Positions 1-13,112 of a DNA stretch of 64,000 nucleotides are shown here, piece by piece (the first letter of the stretch is position 1; every line of letters begins with the position of its first letter). This DNA is from Mercurialis annua (taxonomy: Eukaryota > Streptophyta > Magnoliopsida > Malpighiales > Euphorbiaceae): NCBI RefSeq assembly GCF_937616625.2, contig NC_065573.1, forward strand, positions 1,081,001 through 1,145,000. Reading direction: 5' to 3'. The notes under the pieces were generated by a model. That model searched no databases. It had not been told where the DNA came from and saw only the letters and a program-made list of their open reading frames with translations. A program made the position numbers and the translations under genes.

Positions 1-2990
1 CATTTACAAACGTTACGAAACAAAACAAAATGTTTCACCTGTTTAGCGATATAAGCCAAATGTTTTAAACGTTACGAAACAAAATCCAAACATTTCACCT
101 TTTTAACGATTTATGCCAAACGTTTACAAACGTTACGAAACAAATCCAAACGTTTCACCTTTTTAGCCATTGAAGTCAAACGTTTACAAACGTTACGAAA
201 CAAATCCAAACGTTTCACCCTTTTAGCGGTTTAAGCCAAACGTTTACAAACAATACGAAACAAATCCAAATATTTCCCCTTTTTAGCGATTTAAACCAAA
301 CGTTTACAAAGGTTATGAATAAAATCCAAATGTTTCACCTTTTTAGCAATTTAAGCGAAACGTTACGAAACAAATCCAAGCATTTCATCTTTCTAGAAAC
401 TTAAGCCAAACGTTTACAAATGTTAGGAAATAAATCCAAGCGTTTCCCCTTTTTAGCAATTTAAGCAAAACGTTTACAAACGTTACGAAATAAATCCAAG
501 CATTTCCCCTTTTTAGCAATTTAAGCCAAATGTTTACAAACGTTACGAAACAAATCCAACCGTTTCAGCTTTCTAGCAATTTAAGGAAAACATTTACAAA
601 CATTACGAAACAAATCAAAATGTGCCTTTTTAGCGATTTAAACCAAACATTTACAAATGGTACGAAACAAATCCAAACGTTTCACCTTTTTAGCGATTTA
701 AGCGAAACATTTACAAACGGTACGAAACAAAACCAAGTGTTTCACCTTTTTAGCAATTTAAGCCAAAAGTTTTCAAACGTTACGAAATAAATCCAAGCGT
801 TTCACCTTTTTAGAAATTTAAGCCAAACGTTTACAAACGTTCTGAAACAAATCCAAGCGTTTCCCCTTTTTAATAATTTAAGCCAAACGTTTACAAACGT
901 TACGAAACAAATCCAAGCGATTCACGTTTTTAGGAATTGAAGCGAAATGTTTACAAACATTACGAATTAAATCCAAGCGTTTCACCTTTTTAGAAATTTA
1001 AGCCAAACGTTTACAAACATTACGAAACAAATCCAAACGTTTCACCGTTTTAGCGATTTAAGCCGAACGTTTACAAACGTTACGAAATAAAACCAAACAT
1101 TTCACTTTTTTAGAAATTTAAACGTTACGAAACAAATCCAAACGTTTCCCCATTTGAGCAATTTAAGAGAAACCTATACAAACATTACGAAACAAAACCA
1201 AGCGTTTCCCCTTTTTAGCGATTTAAGCCAAACGTTGACAAACATTACGAAACAAATCAAATGTTTCACCTTTTTAGCGATTTAGGCCGAACGATTACAA
1301 ACGTTACAAAACAAAACAAACGTTTCCCCTTTTTAGCAATTTAAGCCAAACGTTTACAGAAGTTATGAAACAAATCAAAACGTTTCCCCATTTTAGCGAT
1401 ATAAGCCAAACGTTTCAAACGTTACGAAACAAATCCAAACCTTTCACCTTTTTAGCGATTTTTGCCAAATGTTTACAAACGTTCGAAACAAATCCAAACG
1501 TTTCACCTTGTTCACAATTGAAGCCAATCGTTTACAAACTTTACAAAACAAATCAAAACGTTTCGCCTTTTTAGCGATATAAGCCAAACGTTTACAAAAG
1601 TGATAAACAAATCCAAACGTTTCACCTTTTTAGCGATTTAAGCCAAACGTTTACAAACAGTACGAAATAAAACCAATGTTTACAAACGTTACGAAACAAA
1701 TCCAAGCGTTTCACCATTTTACTAATTTAAGCCAAACGTTTACAAACGTTATGAAACAAATCCAAGCGTTTCACCTTTAAAGCAAAACGTTTACAAACGA
1801 TACGAAACTAAACCAAACGTTTCACCTTTTTAGAGATTTAATCCCAACGTTTACAAACGTTACGAAACAAATCCAAACGTTTTCCCATTTTAGCGATTTA
1901 AGCCAAACGTTTAAAATGTTACGAAACAAATCCAAACGTTTCACCGTTTTAACGATTGAAGCCAAACGTTTACAAACCTTACGAAACAAATCCAAATGTT
2001 TCACATTTTAAGCAATTTAAGCCAAACATTTTCAAACGTTGCGAAACAAAACCAAGCGTTTCAACTTTTTAGCAATTAAAGCCAAACGTTTACAAATGCA
2101 ACGAAACAAATCCAAGCGTTTCACCTTTTTAGAAATTTAAGCAAAACGTTTACAAACGGGACGAAACAAATCAAAAAGTTTCACCTTATTAGCAATATAA
2201 GAAAAACGTTTACAAACGTTACGAAACAAATCCAAATGTTTCACCTTTTTAGCGATTTAAGCCGAACGTTTACAAATGGTACGAAACAAATACAAACATT
2301 TCACCTTTTTAGCGACTTAAGCCAAACGTTTACAAACGCTACGAAACAAATCCAAACGTTTTACATTTTTAGCGATTTAAGCCAAACGTTTTCAAACGTT
2401 TACGAAACTAATCCAAACATTTCACCTTTTTAGCGATTTATGCCAAACATTTACAAAGGTTACGAGACAAATCAAAATGTTTCATCTTTTTAACGATTGA
2501 AGCCAAACATTTACAAACGTTACGGAACAAATCCAAACGTTTCACCTTTTTAGCTATTTAAGCCAAAAGTTTACAAACGTTACGAAACAAATCCAAACGT
2601 TTGACCTTTTTAGCGATTTAAGCCAAATGTTTACAAAGGTTATGAAACAAAACTAAACGTTTAAAATATTACGAAATAAATCCAAGCGTTTCCCATTTTT
2701 AGCAATTTAAGTCAAAGATTTACAAACGTTACGAAACAAATCCAAACGTTTCCCATTTTACAAATTTAAGCTAAACTTTTACAAACGTTACGAAACAAAT
2801 CCAAACGTTTCATTTTTTTAGCTATTTAAGCCAAACATTTACAAATGTTACGAAACAAATCTAAGTGTTTCACCTTTTTATCAATTTAAGCCAAACGTTT
2901 ACAAACTTTACAAAACAAATCCAAGCGTTTCATCTTTTTAGCAATTAAAGCCAAACATTTACAAACGTTACGAAACAAATCCAAGCGTTT

Positions 2991-3704
2991 CACCTTTAGC
3001 AATTTAAGCCAAACGTTTACAAACGTTCCGAAAAAAATCCAAGCGGTTCACCTTTGTAGTAATTTAAGCAACACGTTTACAAACGCTACGAAACAAACCC
3101 AAGCGTTTTACCTTTTTAGAAATTTAAGCCAAACGTTTACAAATGTTACGAAACAAATCCAATGTTTCACCTTTTTAGCGATTTAAGCCGAACGTTTACA
3201 AACGTTACGAAACAAAACCAAGCGTTTCCCCTTTTTAGCAATTTAAGCCGAACATTTACAAACGTTACGAAACAAATCCAAACGTTTCACCTTTTTAGCG
3301 ATTTAAGCCAAATGTTTACAAACGTTACGAAACAAATCCAAGCGTTTCACCTTTAGCAATTTAAGCCAAACGTTTACAAACGTTCCGAAAAAAATCCAAG
3401 CGGTTCATCTTTGTAGTAATTTAAGCAACACGTTTACAAACGCTACGAAACAAACCCAAGTGTTTTACCTTTTTAGAAATTTAAGCCAAACGTTTACAAA
3501 TGTTACGAAACAAATCCAATGTTTCACCTTTTTAGCGATTTAAGCCGAACGTTTACAAACGTTACGAAACAAAACCAAGCGTTTCCCCTTTTTAGCAATT
3601 TAAGCCAAACATTTACAAACGTTACGAAACAAATCCAAACGTTTCACCTTTTTAGCGATTTAAGCCAAATGCTTACAAACGTTGCGAAACAAATCCAAAC
3701 ATTT
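2991..3704 (+). repeat. Local tandem duplication of a 357-bp six-monomer block
   Basis: The block starting at 2991 (CACCTTTAGC, a monomer with a shortened T-run) recurs at 3348, an offset of 357 bp. Both copies contain the same rare variants in the same order: a CCGAAAAAAATCC monomer, GCGGTTCA, TTTGTAGTAATTTAAGCAACACG, and a unit reading AATCCAATGTTTCACC. Only a few substitutions separate the copies. 357 is six monomers minus three bases, so the duplication preserves register. Confidence 0.85.
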
Positions 3705-6700
3705 CACCTTTTTAACGATTTAAGCCAAACATTTACAAACGTTACGAAAGAAATCCAAACGTTTCACCCTTATAGTGATTTAAGCCAAACATTTACAAAC
3801 GTTATGAAATAAATCCAAATGTTTCGTCTTTTTAGCAAATTAAGCCAAACATTTACAAACGTTACGAAACAAATCCAAACGTCCTCACATATTTAGCAAT
3901 TTAAGCCAAAGGTTTACAAAGGTTCCGAAACAAATCATAGCATTTCATTTTTTTAGCAATTTAAGAAAAATGTTTACAAATGTTACGAACAAATCCAAAA
4001 GTTTCACCTTTTTATCGATTTAAACAAAACATTTACAAACCCTACGAAACAAATCCAAGCGTTTCCCATTTTTAGCGATTTAAGCCAAACTTTTACAAAC
4101 GTAACGAAACAAATCCAAACGTTTCACTTTTTTAGTGATTTAAGCCAAAAGTTTACAAACGCTACGAAACAAATCCAAACGTTTCACCTTTTTAGAAATT
4201 TAAAACAAAAGTTTACAAACGCAACGAAAAAAATCCATACGTTTCACCTTTTTGGCGATTTAAGCCAAACATTTACAACCGTTTACGAAACTAATCCAAA
4301 CATTTCCCCTTTTTAGAGATGTAAGCCAAACTTTTACAAACGTTACGAAATCAATCCAAACGTTTCCCATTTTTAGCGATTTAAGCCAAACGTTAACAAA
4401 CTTTACAAAACAAATACAAACGTTTCACATTTTTAGCGATTTAAGCCAAACGTTACAAACGTTACGAAACAAATCCAAAAGTTTCACCTTTTTAGCGATT
4501 TAAGACAAACGTTTACAAACGTTATGAAACGAAACTAAACATTTAAAACATTACGAAACAAACCCAAACTTTTCCAATTTTTAGCGATTTAAGCCAAACG
4601 TTACGAAACAAAACCAAGTGTTTCACCTTTTTCGCAATTTAAGCCAAACGTTTACAAACGTTACAAAACAAATCCAAGCGTTTCACCTTTTTAGCAATTT
4701 AAGCCAAACATTTTCAAACGTTACGAAACAAATCCATGTGTTTCACCTTTTTAGCTATTTAAGCCAAACGTTTACAAACGTTACGAAACAAATCCAAACA
4801 TTTCACCTTTTTAGCGATTTGAGCCAAACGTTTACAAAAATTAGGAAACAAATCCAAATGTTTCACCTTTTTAACAATTTAAGATAAACGTTTACAAACA
4901 TTACGAAACAAATCCAAACGTTTTACCGTTTTGGCAATTTAAGCCAAACATTTACAAACGTTACGAAACAAATCAAACGTTTCACCTTTTTAACGATTTA
5001 AGCCAAACGTTTATAAATGTTACGAAACAAATCCAAATGTTTCACCTTTTTAGAGATTTAAGCCAAACGTTTCAAAATATTACAAAACAAATCCAAACGT
5101 TTCACCTTTTTAGCAATTTAAGCCAAATGTTTACAAACGTTACGAAATAAATCTAAGCGTTTCACCTTTTTAGCAATTTAAGCCAAACATTTACAAATGT
5201 TCTGAAAAGAATCCAAGCGTTTCACCTTTTTAGCAATTTAAGCCAAACGTTTACAAATGTTACGAAACAAATCTACATGTTTCACCTTTTTAGCGATTTA
5301 AGCCAAACGTTTACAAACGTTACGAAACAAATCCAAACATTTCACCTTTTAGCGATTTAAGCCAAACGTTTACAAAGGTCAGGAAACAAATCCAAACGTT
5401 TCACCTTTTTAGCGATTTAAGCCAAACGTTTACAAACGGTACAAAACAAATCCAAACGTTTCACCTTTTTAGCGATTTTAGCCAAACGTTTACAAAAGCT
5501 ACGAAACAAATCCAAACGTTTCCCCTTTTTAGCAATTTAAGTCGAACGTTTTGCAAACGCTACGAAACAAATCCAAACGTTCCACATTTTTGCGATTCAA
5601 GCCAAACGTTTACGAAACTAATCCAAACGTTTCCCCTTTTTAGCGATGTAACCCAAACGTTTTCAAACGTTACGAAACAAATCCAAACGTTCACCTTTTT
5701 AGCAATTTAAACTAAATGTTTACAAACGTTACGAAACAAATCCAAACATTTGACCTTTTTAGCGATTTAAGCCAAACGTTTACAAACGTTACGAAACAAA
5801 TCCAAACGTTTCCCCTTTTTAGAGATTTAAGCCAAACGTTTACAAACGTTACGAAACAAAACTAACCTTTTAAAACATTACGAAATAAATCAAAACGTTT
5901 CCCATTTTTAGCGATTTAAGCCAAACATTTACAAACGTTACGAAACAAAACCAAGCGTTTCACCTTTTTAGCAATTTAAACCAAACGTTTACAAATGTTG
6001 CAAAATAAATCCAAGCGTGTTCCGTTTTTAGCAATATAAGCCAAACGTTTACAAATGTTACGAAACAAATCCAAACCTTTCACGTTTTTAGCGATTTAAA
6101 CCAAACGTTTACAAACGTTACGAAACAACTCTAAATGTGTCACCTTTTTAGCGATTTAAGCCAAACGTTTACAAACGTTACGAAACAAATCCAAACTTTT
6201 CGCCTTTTTAGCGAATTAAGCAAACGTTTACAAACGTTACGAAACAAATCCAAACGTTTCCCCTTTTTATAGATTTAAGCGAAACGTTTACAAACGTTAC
6301 GAAATAAAACCAAACGTTTAAAAGGTTATGAAACAAATCCAAACGTTTCCCATTTTTAGTGATTTAAGCCAAAACTTTACAAACGTTACGAAACAAAACC
6401 AAGTGTTTCATTTTATTAGCAATTTAAACCAAATGTTTACAAACGTTAAGACACATTCCAAGCGTTTCACCTTTTTAGCAATTTAAGCCAAACGTTCCGA
6501 AACAAATCCAAGCGTTTCACTTTTTAGTACTATAAGCGAAACGTTTACGAACGTTATGAAACAAATACAAGCATTTCACCTTTTTAGCGATTTAAGCCAA
6601 ACGTTTTCAAACGGTACGAAAAAAATCCAATCGTTTCACCTTTTTAGCGATTTAAGCTAAACGTTTACAATCGTTTTGAAACAAATCGAAAAGTTTCACC

Positions 6701-7392
6701 TTTTTAGCATTTTAAGCCAAACGTTTACAAACGTTACGAAACAAATCCAAACGTTTCACCTTTTTAGCAATTTAAGCCAAACCTTTACAAACATTACGAA
6801 ACAAATTCTAACTTTTTGCCTTTTTATCGATTTAAGCCAAACGTTTACAAACGTTACGAAACAAATCCAAATGTTTCACCTTTTTAGCGATTTAAGAACA
6901 AACGTTTACAAACGTAACGAAACAAATCCAAACTTTTTGCCTTTTTAGCGATTTAAGCAAATGTTTACAAACATTCCGAAACAAATCCAACAGTTTCACC
7001 TTTTTAGTAATTTAAGAGAAACGTTTACGAACGTTATGACACAAATCCAAACGTTTCACCTTTTTAGCGATTTAAGCCAAACGTTTACAAACGGTACGAA
7101 AAAAATCCAAACGTTTCCACTTTTTAGGGATTAAAGCCAAATGTTTATAAATGCTACTAAACTAATCCAAACGTTTCACCTTTTTAGCCATTTAAGCCAT
7201 ACGTTAACAAACGTTCCGAAACAAATCCAAACGTTTCTCCTCTTTAGCAATTTGAGCCAAACGTTTACAAAGGTTACGAAATAAATCCAAGAGTTTTACC
7301 TTTTTAGCAATTTAAGCCAAACGCTTACAAATATTCCGGAAAAAGTCCAAGCGTTCCACCTTTTTAGCAATGTAAGCCAAACTTTTACAAAC

Positions 7393-7397
7393 GTTAA
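7393..7397. other. Target-site duplication (left copy) of the chromovirus
   Basis: GTTAA directly precedes the LTR terminus TGTCACG. The same five bases follow the other LTR terminus at 18110. Five bases is the normal Ty3/gypsy target duplication. In the monomer these are positions 17-21 (consensus GTTAC). Confidence 0.9.
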
Positions 7398-10047
7398 TGT
7401 CACGACCCAATTTCATGGATCGCGACCGGCGCTAGGGTATGGGTATGGTCGTATCAAAACCCGTAGCAAGCCTCGCCGAAAATCTTACATTCAATATAAA
7501 TCTGCAAGAAAACCAATGCTCGGGGGCAACCGAGACTTCAGCCTAAGTCTAACAACTTATATAGCAATTCTAAAATAATAAATTGATAGTGATTCAAACC
7601 ATGAAACATGCCTCATATATCAATAATCCAATGTAACATGCCAAAGTATAATAATTTAACAGTCGTACCACTACGACAAACCAAAGTACAATAATAGAGA
7701 CAACTAGTTCTACTGCGGTCTAAGAAGTAAAACAGTTGACTAGTCTGATAACATAAAAAGACCTCCGAGGAATCAAAAGATCGGAGATGACCAACGCTCT
7801 CAAATCATAAACCTGGAAAGTTTGAAAAACAACAGGGTCAGATATACTGAGATGAGTTCATAATGCTATTTACATTTACTAAGTTTAAAACTCTTAAAAC
7901 AAATCCTTTTATACTAATATATATATACTTGATTATGGAGAACAGTATTGAAATGAAATCCCAAAGTATTTAACCCAAAGTAGATGGGAACAAATCCTCA
8001 TCGATTCCCAAAGTAGGCCAGACATTAGTCAGCCAATCCCAAAGTACTTACCGGTGCACACAGTCTCGATACAAACCTATCGAGTAGCTCGTTTCAATCC
8101 AGATCCATAATCCTTAAAACAGTTCACAAACATTTGATATACTAAAATAACTTGCGGTACTTAATAAAACGGTAAATAACACTATAAACTCACTGCTTGC
8201 TTATCCACGTAAGTCTTGGCAACAGCTAACCATGCGTAGACTCCGTAGCACGAGCAGTCGACGGGTCTAAAACATAATATAAGTTAAATTCCGAACAACC
8301 CCTATCACTAAGAATACTAGACTCCACATATAACTAGCATTGCAACCAACAATCAAACAAGGTAATCAAAGTACAACTAAACATCCATACAACTAATTAT
8401 CCAAATAAGGCAAGTTCAGTTTAGGTGAGTTCATATCATTAAAAAAAACAAAACCAAAGTCATACATACTTAAATAATCTTCAAAACAATAACAGTTCCC
8501 AAGGTAGTGTATTGGCCTTACTGCAGTATAGCCCAACACAACATGTCGGAAGACCACGTCTAACCCGACCTAACCATAAACCAAATTTAAAACCAAAGTC
8601 TTTAATCAAACCTTAAATGAAATCAAATTCAGTTTTTAAATAAGAACTCACACCGAAACTTAATAATGCCATAAACCATTAAGCTTGCTAACACTTAGCA
8701 AATAGCACCCCAAGTACATTGAAATATAACACCTTAAATGGAATCAATAAGATTCAACATCTTGTAAGTATCATCTTGAAAATAGAATAAATCAATCAAA
8801 ACCTTACATGACAAATAACACCCTTACATGCCTTATATAGTTTAATCAAAATCAAACCACAACCTAAAATAGAACTAACATCATGAAATAGATTTAAACC
8901 AATTAGTAAGCAATTTCCAGCCACATATATATATATATATATATATTTAAAACAGTGATTTAAACCATCAAAACCATATTTAACATATGTATTTAGCCAT
9001 TAGACAATTACCTCAAATCACTAAATGAAACAATTGTTAGCAAACACCCTTTTTACCTTTTTAAAAGAATTTCCAGATTTAGTTTTTAAATCAAAACAAA
9101 GTTTAGCCCAAAAACTTTAATCAAATGCAACACTAATCTACTTAAACAATTTCTCCAAGCCACCAAAAGTATTGTTAAGTATCTAACACCCTATGATTCA
9201 TTCTCTTGAAATTTCCAGATTTATTAGAGTTTCAAAACAGAATTTACAACCCAAAAATGTTAGCAATTTGATAAACCTTTCAATTGTAACATCCCAACAA
9301 AACCACCCAAGGTACAAGTAATATGAACAAGCCAATAACACCTTAAATCAACCATTTACAGATTTAAAATCAATACAAACAGAAAATAGACTCAAACCAC
9401 CCAATGTATCGAATCTAATCAAAAAGCTAACAATCTTAACAACACCAAAAAAAAGGATTAGATCTACTAACCTTTTGAGATAACACACAACAAGAAAACC
9501 CAGCAATAAGAACAATCCAAATCAGCCTAAGAACGAACAACAACCCAAAGCAAATGAGCACACAACCCAAGGATAGATAAAACATGAATTAAACCTTAAA
9601 GAAATGATGAAAATACTTACTAATGATCACCCAAGGTTTAGGAATAGGTGGAATATGAAAATCAGAGAGTATGTGCCATTTTAGGGTTTTGTGAAAAGTG
9701 TAAGATCAGTTTAGGTCGAATTAGGTGAGTTTAAATAGAAATCAGCGAACTGCACAGTGCATGCGTCGCGCCCGCTACACCTCCTTCGCGCCCGCGATAC
9801 ATGAATCGCGCCCGTGATTCATGCATGTCGCGCCCGCGAAATGCTACTGCCTCCGATGAAATTTTGAGATTTTGAAATTTAAACCGAAAACGTTTCAAAC
9901 TCTGAGGTTACTTCTAATACATCTTAAAACACATTTTAAAAGGTTTGGAACCTTCGAAACGCGAAACTAAGTGGTCGAACAACTCAAACGAACCCAAGGT
10001 ACCGTTTAGGCTTAACGGAACAAGTTAGAAAAATACGGGGTGTTACA
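7398..10047 (-). repeat. 3' LTR of the chromovirus
   Basis: Nearly identical to 15457-18109. On the plus strand it begins TGTCACGACCC and ends GGGGTGTTACA, giving TG...CA termini. It contains an (AT)n microsatellite near 8923-8946 that is slightly shorter than in the other LTR, four CCCAAAGTA motifs between 7960 and 8046, and four TCGCGCCCG motifs at 9766, 9786, 9806 and 9828. A TTTAAATA-type TATA candidate is at about 9730-9738. No other gene is seen in these 2.65 kb. Confidence 0.95.
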
Positions 10048-10060
10048 TTCTCCCCAACTG
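10048..10060 (-). other. Polypurine tract
   Basis: On the minus strand, AGTTGGGGAGAA abuts the 3' LTR start TGTAACACC. A G/A-rich run in exactly this position is the expected primer site for plus-strand DNA synthesis in LTR retroelements. Confidence 0.8.
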
Positions 10061-10160
10061 AAAAATAAAATCGTCCTCGATTTTACAACAACAAAAATAA
10101 ACAACTACTTACATAAACACACCAAAGTAATGCACACAGTACAAATACCCAAAATATCAC

Positions 10161-10751
10161 TCACCAAGTAGCACATAAATACACACATAACCGAAAGTAC
10201 TGACATAGCATAAAAACAACCAACAATGACAACGTACCTCCAGGAAAGAGGAAAGGATAACGGTTCCTTATGTCGGACTCCGTTTCCCAAGTGCATTCTT
10301 CTATAGAGTGATTCCGCCACAGAACCTTGACCATCGGAATCTCTTTGTTCCGTAACCTACGCACCTGCGTATCGACAATCTCGACAGGCTGTTCCTCATA
10401 AGACAGCTCTTGGTCAACCTCAACACTCTGTGGTACAATCACTTGAGAAGGGTCAGAAACGCACTTCCGCAACATCGAGATATGAAATACTGGATGCACC
10501 AAAGACATGTCTGGCGGCAAAGCCAAACAATAAGCAACTGCCCCAACTCTCTCCGTAATCTCATACGGACCAACAAACCTAGGTGCTAACTTTCCCTTAA
10601 CACCAAAACGTACAACTCCTTTCATAGGCGAAACTCGAAGAAAAACATAGTCGCCAACCTGAAACTCAAAGTCCTTCCGCTTAAGATCAGCATAGCTTTT
10701 ATGACGACTAAAAGCAGTCTCAAGCCTACGCTTGATCAAAGGTACCTTCTT
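10161..10751 (-). pseudogene. pol: pol C-terminus: integrase C-terminal domain plus chromodomain (frameshifted off)
   Basis: About 196 residues of genuine pol sequence, reached only after a frameshift near 10750. The first half carries the basic integrase C-terminal region with the GPY/F-type module (KLAPRFVGPYEI), and VHPVFHISMLR follows, a stretch typical of plant Ty3/gypsy pol. The last 60 residues form a chromodomain (YEEQPVEIVD, VKVLWRNHSIEECTWE, then a final hydrophobic/aromatic segment). Such chromodomains are thought to direct chromovirus integrases to heterochromatin by binding modified histone H3, which fits insertion into a satellite array. The open frame upstream of 10751 continues in this frame to 10901 but is out of register with integrase there, so that part is spurious. 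Stop at 10161. Confidence 0.88.
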
Positions 10752-12690
10752 CAGAGGTAATCTGGATGATCTCAGCTCCAGAAAGTTTACGCTCGCCGAC
10801 CTCTTCCCAACATATAGGAGATCGACACTTGCGCCCGTACAATGCCTCATAAGGTGCCATCTCAATACTAGCGTGATAACTGTTGTTGTAGGAAAACTCA
10901 ATCAAGGGCAAATGAGTATCCCAGCTACCCTGAAAATCCAGAACACACATCCTGAGCATGTCCTCCAAAGTCTGAATCGTCCTCTCAGACTGTCCGTCAG
11001 TCTGAGGATGAAATGCAGTGCTGAAATCCAGTCTCGTATCCATGGATTCTTGCATCGCCTTCCAAAACCGAGAGGTGAAAATCGATCCTCTGTCCGAAAC
11101 TATCGACACTGGTACACCATGGAGACTAACTATCCGATCGATGTGCAACTGTGCCAACTTCGAAGCCTGATAAGTAACCTTGATCGGTAAGAAGTGAGCT
11201 GACTTGGTCAAATTGTCAACTATCACCCAAATCGAATCATACCCCTGTCGGGTACGTGGTAAACCAACCACAAAATCCATAGCGATCCGCTCCCATTTCC
11301 ACTCTGGAATAGGTAGCGGTTGCAGATATCCAAACGGTCTTTGATGTTCTAACTTTACCTGTTGGCAAGTCAAACACATAGACACAAACTCTGCAACATC
11401 CTTTTTCATTCCGCTCCACCAGTATGTACCCTTGAGATCATGATACATCTTGGTAGAACCCGGATGAACACTGTAAGCTGACTTGTGCGCTTCCTCCAGA
11501 ATCTGGTTTCTCAAACCATCTGAATCCGGAACACACAATCGAGAACCGTACCTGAGAACTCGATCCGCCAGAACAAACCCAGAATTTCCATCCAGATGGA
11601 TCTCCTCCATAATCCGTTTCAATTGTGGATCCTCAACTTGTGAAGCTTTGATCCTATCAATCAAAACCGGTTGCACTTGCAACTGTGCCAACAAACAACC
11701 TTTTTGCGAAACCTGAAATCCGTATCCCGAAGCTAACAGACTATGCCACTCACGGACCATGGGTCTCCGCCCAACCTCTGAAATATGGGCCAAACTACCC
11801 GAAGACTTGCGACTCAACGCATCGGCTACCACATTTGCCTTACCCAGATGGTACTGAATAGAACAATCGTAGTCTTTCAGTAGCTCCAACCATCTCCGCT
11901 GCCTCAGATTCAACTCCCGCTGATCAAAGATGTACTTCAGACTCTTATGATCAATAAAGATCTTGCAAGTAGCACCGTACAAATAGTGCCTCCAAATCTT
12001 AAGAGCAAAAACCACAGCTGCTAACTCCAGATCATGAGTAGGATAATTCACCTCATGCTTCTTCAGCTGGCGAGAAGCATAGGCAATCACCTTACCATGT
12101 TGCATCAGAACGCAACCCAAACCGATACGAGAAGCATCACAATACACAGTGAACCCCTCAATGCCAGATGGCAAAGCTAACACAGGAGCTGTAGTCAGAA
12201 TCCCTTTGAGCTTCTCAAAGCTCGCCTCACACTTGTCAGTCCATTCAAACTTAACACCCTTCTGTGTCAGTTTAGTCAAAGGTGCAGATATTCTGGAGAA
12301 ATCCTGCACGAACCGACGATAGTAGCCAGCCAACCCGAGAAAACTTCTGATCTCAGTAACTGACCTTGGCCTCTGCCAATCCATAACCGCCTCAATCTTC
12401 TTTGGATCGACCTTGATCCCATCCTTCGACACCACGTGTTCTAAGAAAGTAACTTGGTCCAGCCAGAATTCACACTTTGAGAACTTAGCATACAGTTGAT
12501 GCTCACGCAACGTCTGCAGTATTGTCCTAAAGTGGAATGCGTGTTCCTTCTCACTCCGAGAGTAAATCAGTATATCATCAATAAACACAATAACAAACTG
12601 ATCCAGAAAAGGCTTGAACACCCGGTTCATCATATCCATAAACGCTGCTGGTGCGTTCGTTAACCCAAAAGACATGACCAGAAACTCGAA
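10752..12690 (-). pseudogene. pol: pol central part: RT C-terminal half, RNase H, integrase core
   Basis: A 649-residue open frame (first Met at 12675) encodes the second half of reverse transcriptase with the catalytic FIDD box at residues 31-34, then RNase H with D180, E217, D242 and D285 in the usual contexts (YCDAS, HDLE, FIDHKSL, ADALSR). The integrase follows: an HHCC zinc finger (H397, H404, C434, C437) and a D,D35E core at D467, D528 and E564 ([19 protein letters not shown]). All catalytic residues I can place are present. The frame joins the N-terminal RT half only across a frameshift near 12692 and leaves the pol frame near 10750, ending in a short unrelated tail and a stop at 10726. 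It would otherwise be one polyprotein with the flanking segments. Confidence 0.93.
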
Positions 12691-12692
12691 AT

Positions 12693-13112
12693 CCCATAAC
12701 GCGTTCTGAAAGCGGTCTTAGGCACATCGACGTCTCGGATCCGAAGTTGATGATACCCGGATCTCAAGTCAATCTTCGAAAAACACTTAGCACCCTCTAA
12801 CTGATCGAACAAATCATCAATACAAGGAAGAGGATACTTGTTTTTGATAGTAACTTTGTTCAGCTGTCTGTAGTCAATACACAGCCGAAAAGAACCATCC
12901 TTCTTCTTGACAAACAACACAGTAGCACCCCACGGTGAAGTACTCGGCCTGATAAAACCATTATCCAGCAACTCTTGCAACTGTTCCTTCAACTCTTTTA
13001 GCTCTGCAGGAGCCATCTGATACGGAGGTATCGAAATAGGAGTTGTTCCAGGAACAACATCGATACAGAACTCAATATCAAGGTCAGGTGGTAATCCAGG
13101 TAACTCTTCTGG
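12693..13112 (-). pseudogene. pol: pol: N-terminal half of reverse transcriptase (out of frame with both neighbours)
   Basis: About 140 residues bounded by two frameshifts. Visible RT motifs include [49 protein letters not shown] and [15 protein letters not shown], which are the fingers and first palm motifs, including the first catalytic aspartate (KIDL). The frame is open upstream of the Met at 13016 through the linker from protease. Near 12692 a single missing base after the RYG motif shifts the frame, and the open frame then runs to a stop at 12660. The protein would normally copy element RNA into DNA inside virus-like particles. As it stands this segment cannot be joined to the FIDD half by ordinary translation. 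Confidence 0.9.

Larger units (their letters stand above)
1..7397 (+). repeat. 60-bp tandem satellite array, segment 1
   Basis: Head-to-tail copies of a 60-bp monomer fill this stretch. Numbering from the first CCAAACGTTT, the monomer reads as CCAAACGTTT (1-10), a second AAACGTT (13-19), CGAAACAAAT (21-30), CCAAACGTTT again (31-40), CACCTTTTTAGC (41-52) and GATTTAAG (53-60). Neighbouring copies differ at several positions, most often at the CG inside AACGTT, which becomes TG or CA. Shortened (about 50 bp) and extended (about 90 bp) units are interspersed, for example near 361, 1130 and 2650. All copies point the same way. No gene, RNA or promoter is seen. The long open frames here are by-products of the repeat (period divisible by three). 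Centromeric or other heterochromatic location is possible but not shown. Confidence 0.97.

Noticed and set aside
1..7397. CRISPR-like regular repeats
   Set aside because: There are no unique spacers between repeats; the whole unit is repeated and diverged, and the context is a plant genome.
8923..8946. (AT)n tract as a functional element
   Set aside because: It is a simple microsatellite that differs in length between the two LTRs.
10732..11716. Plus-strand open frames inside the pol region (10732-11190, 11483-11716)
   Set aside because: They are antisense shadows of the integrase and RNase H coding sequence with no family features.
12685..12700. Programmed ribosomal frameshift at the RT break
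   Set aside because: There is no canonical XXXYYYZ slippery heptamer, and a break inside the RT fold is not a regulatory location. Indel mutation or sequence error is more likely.
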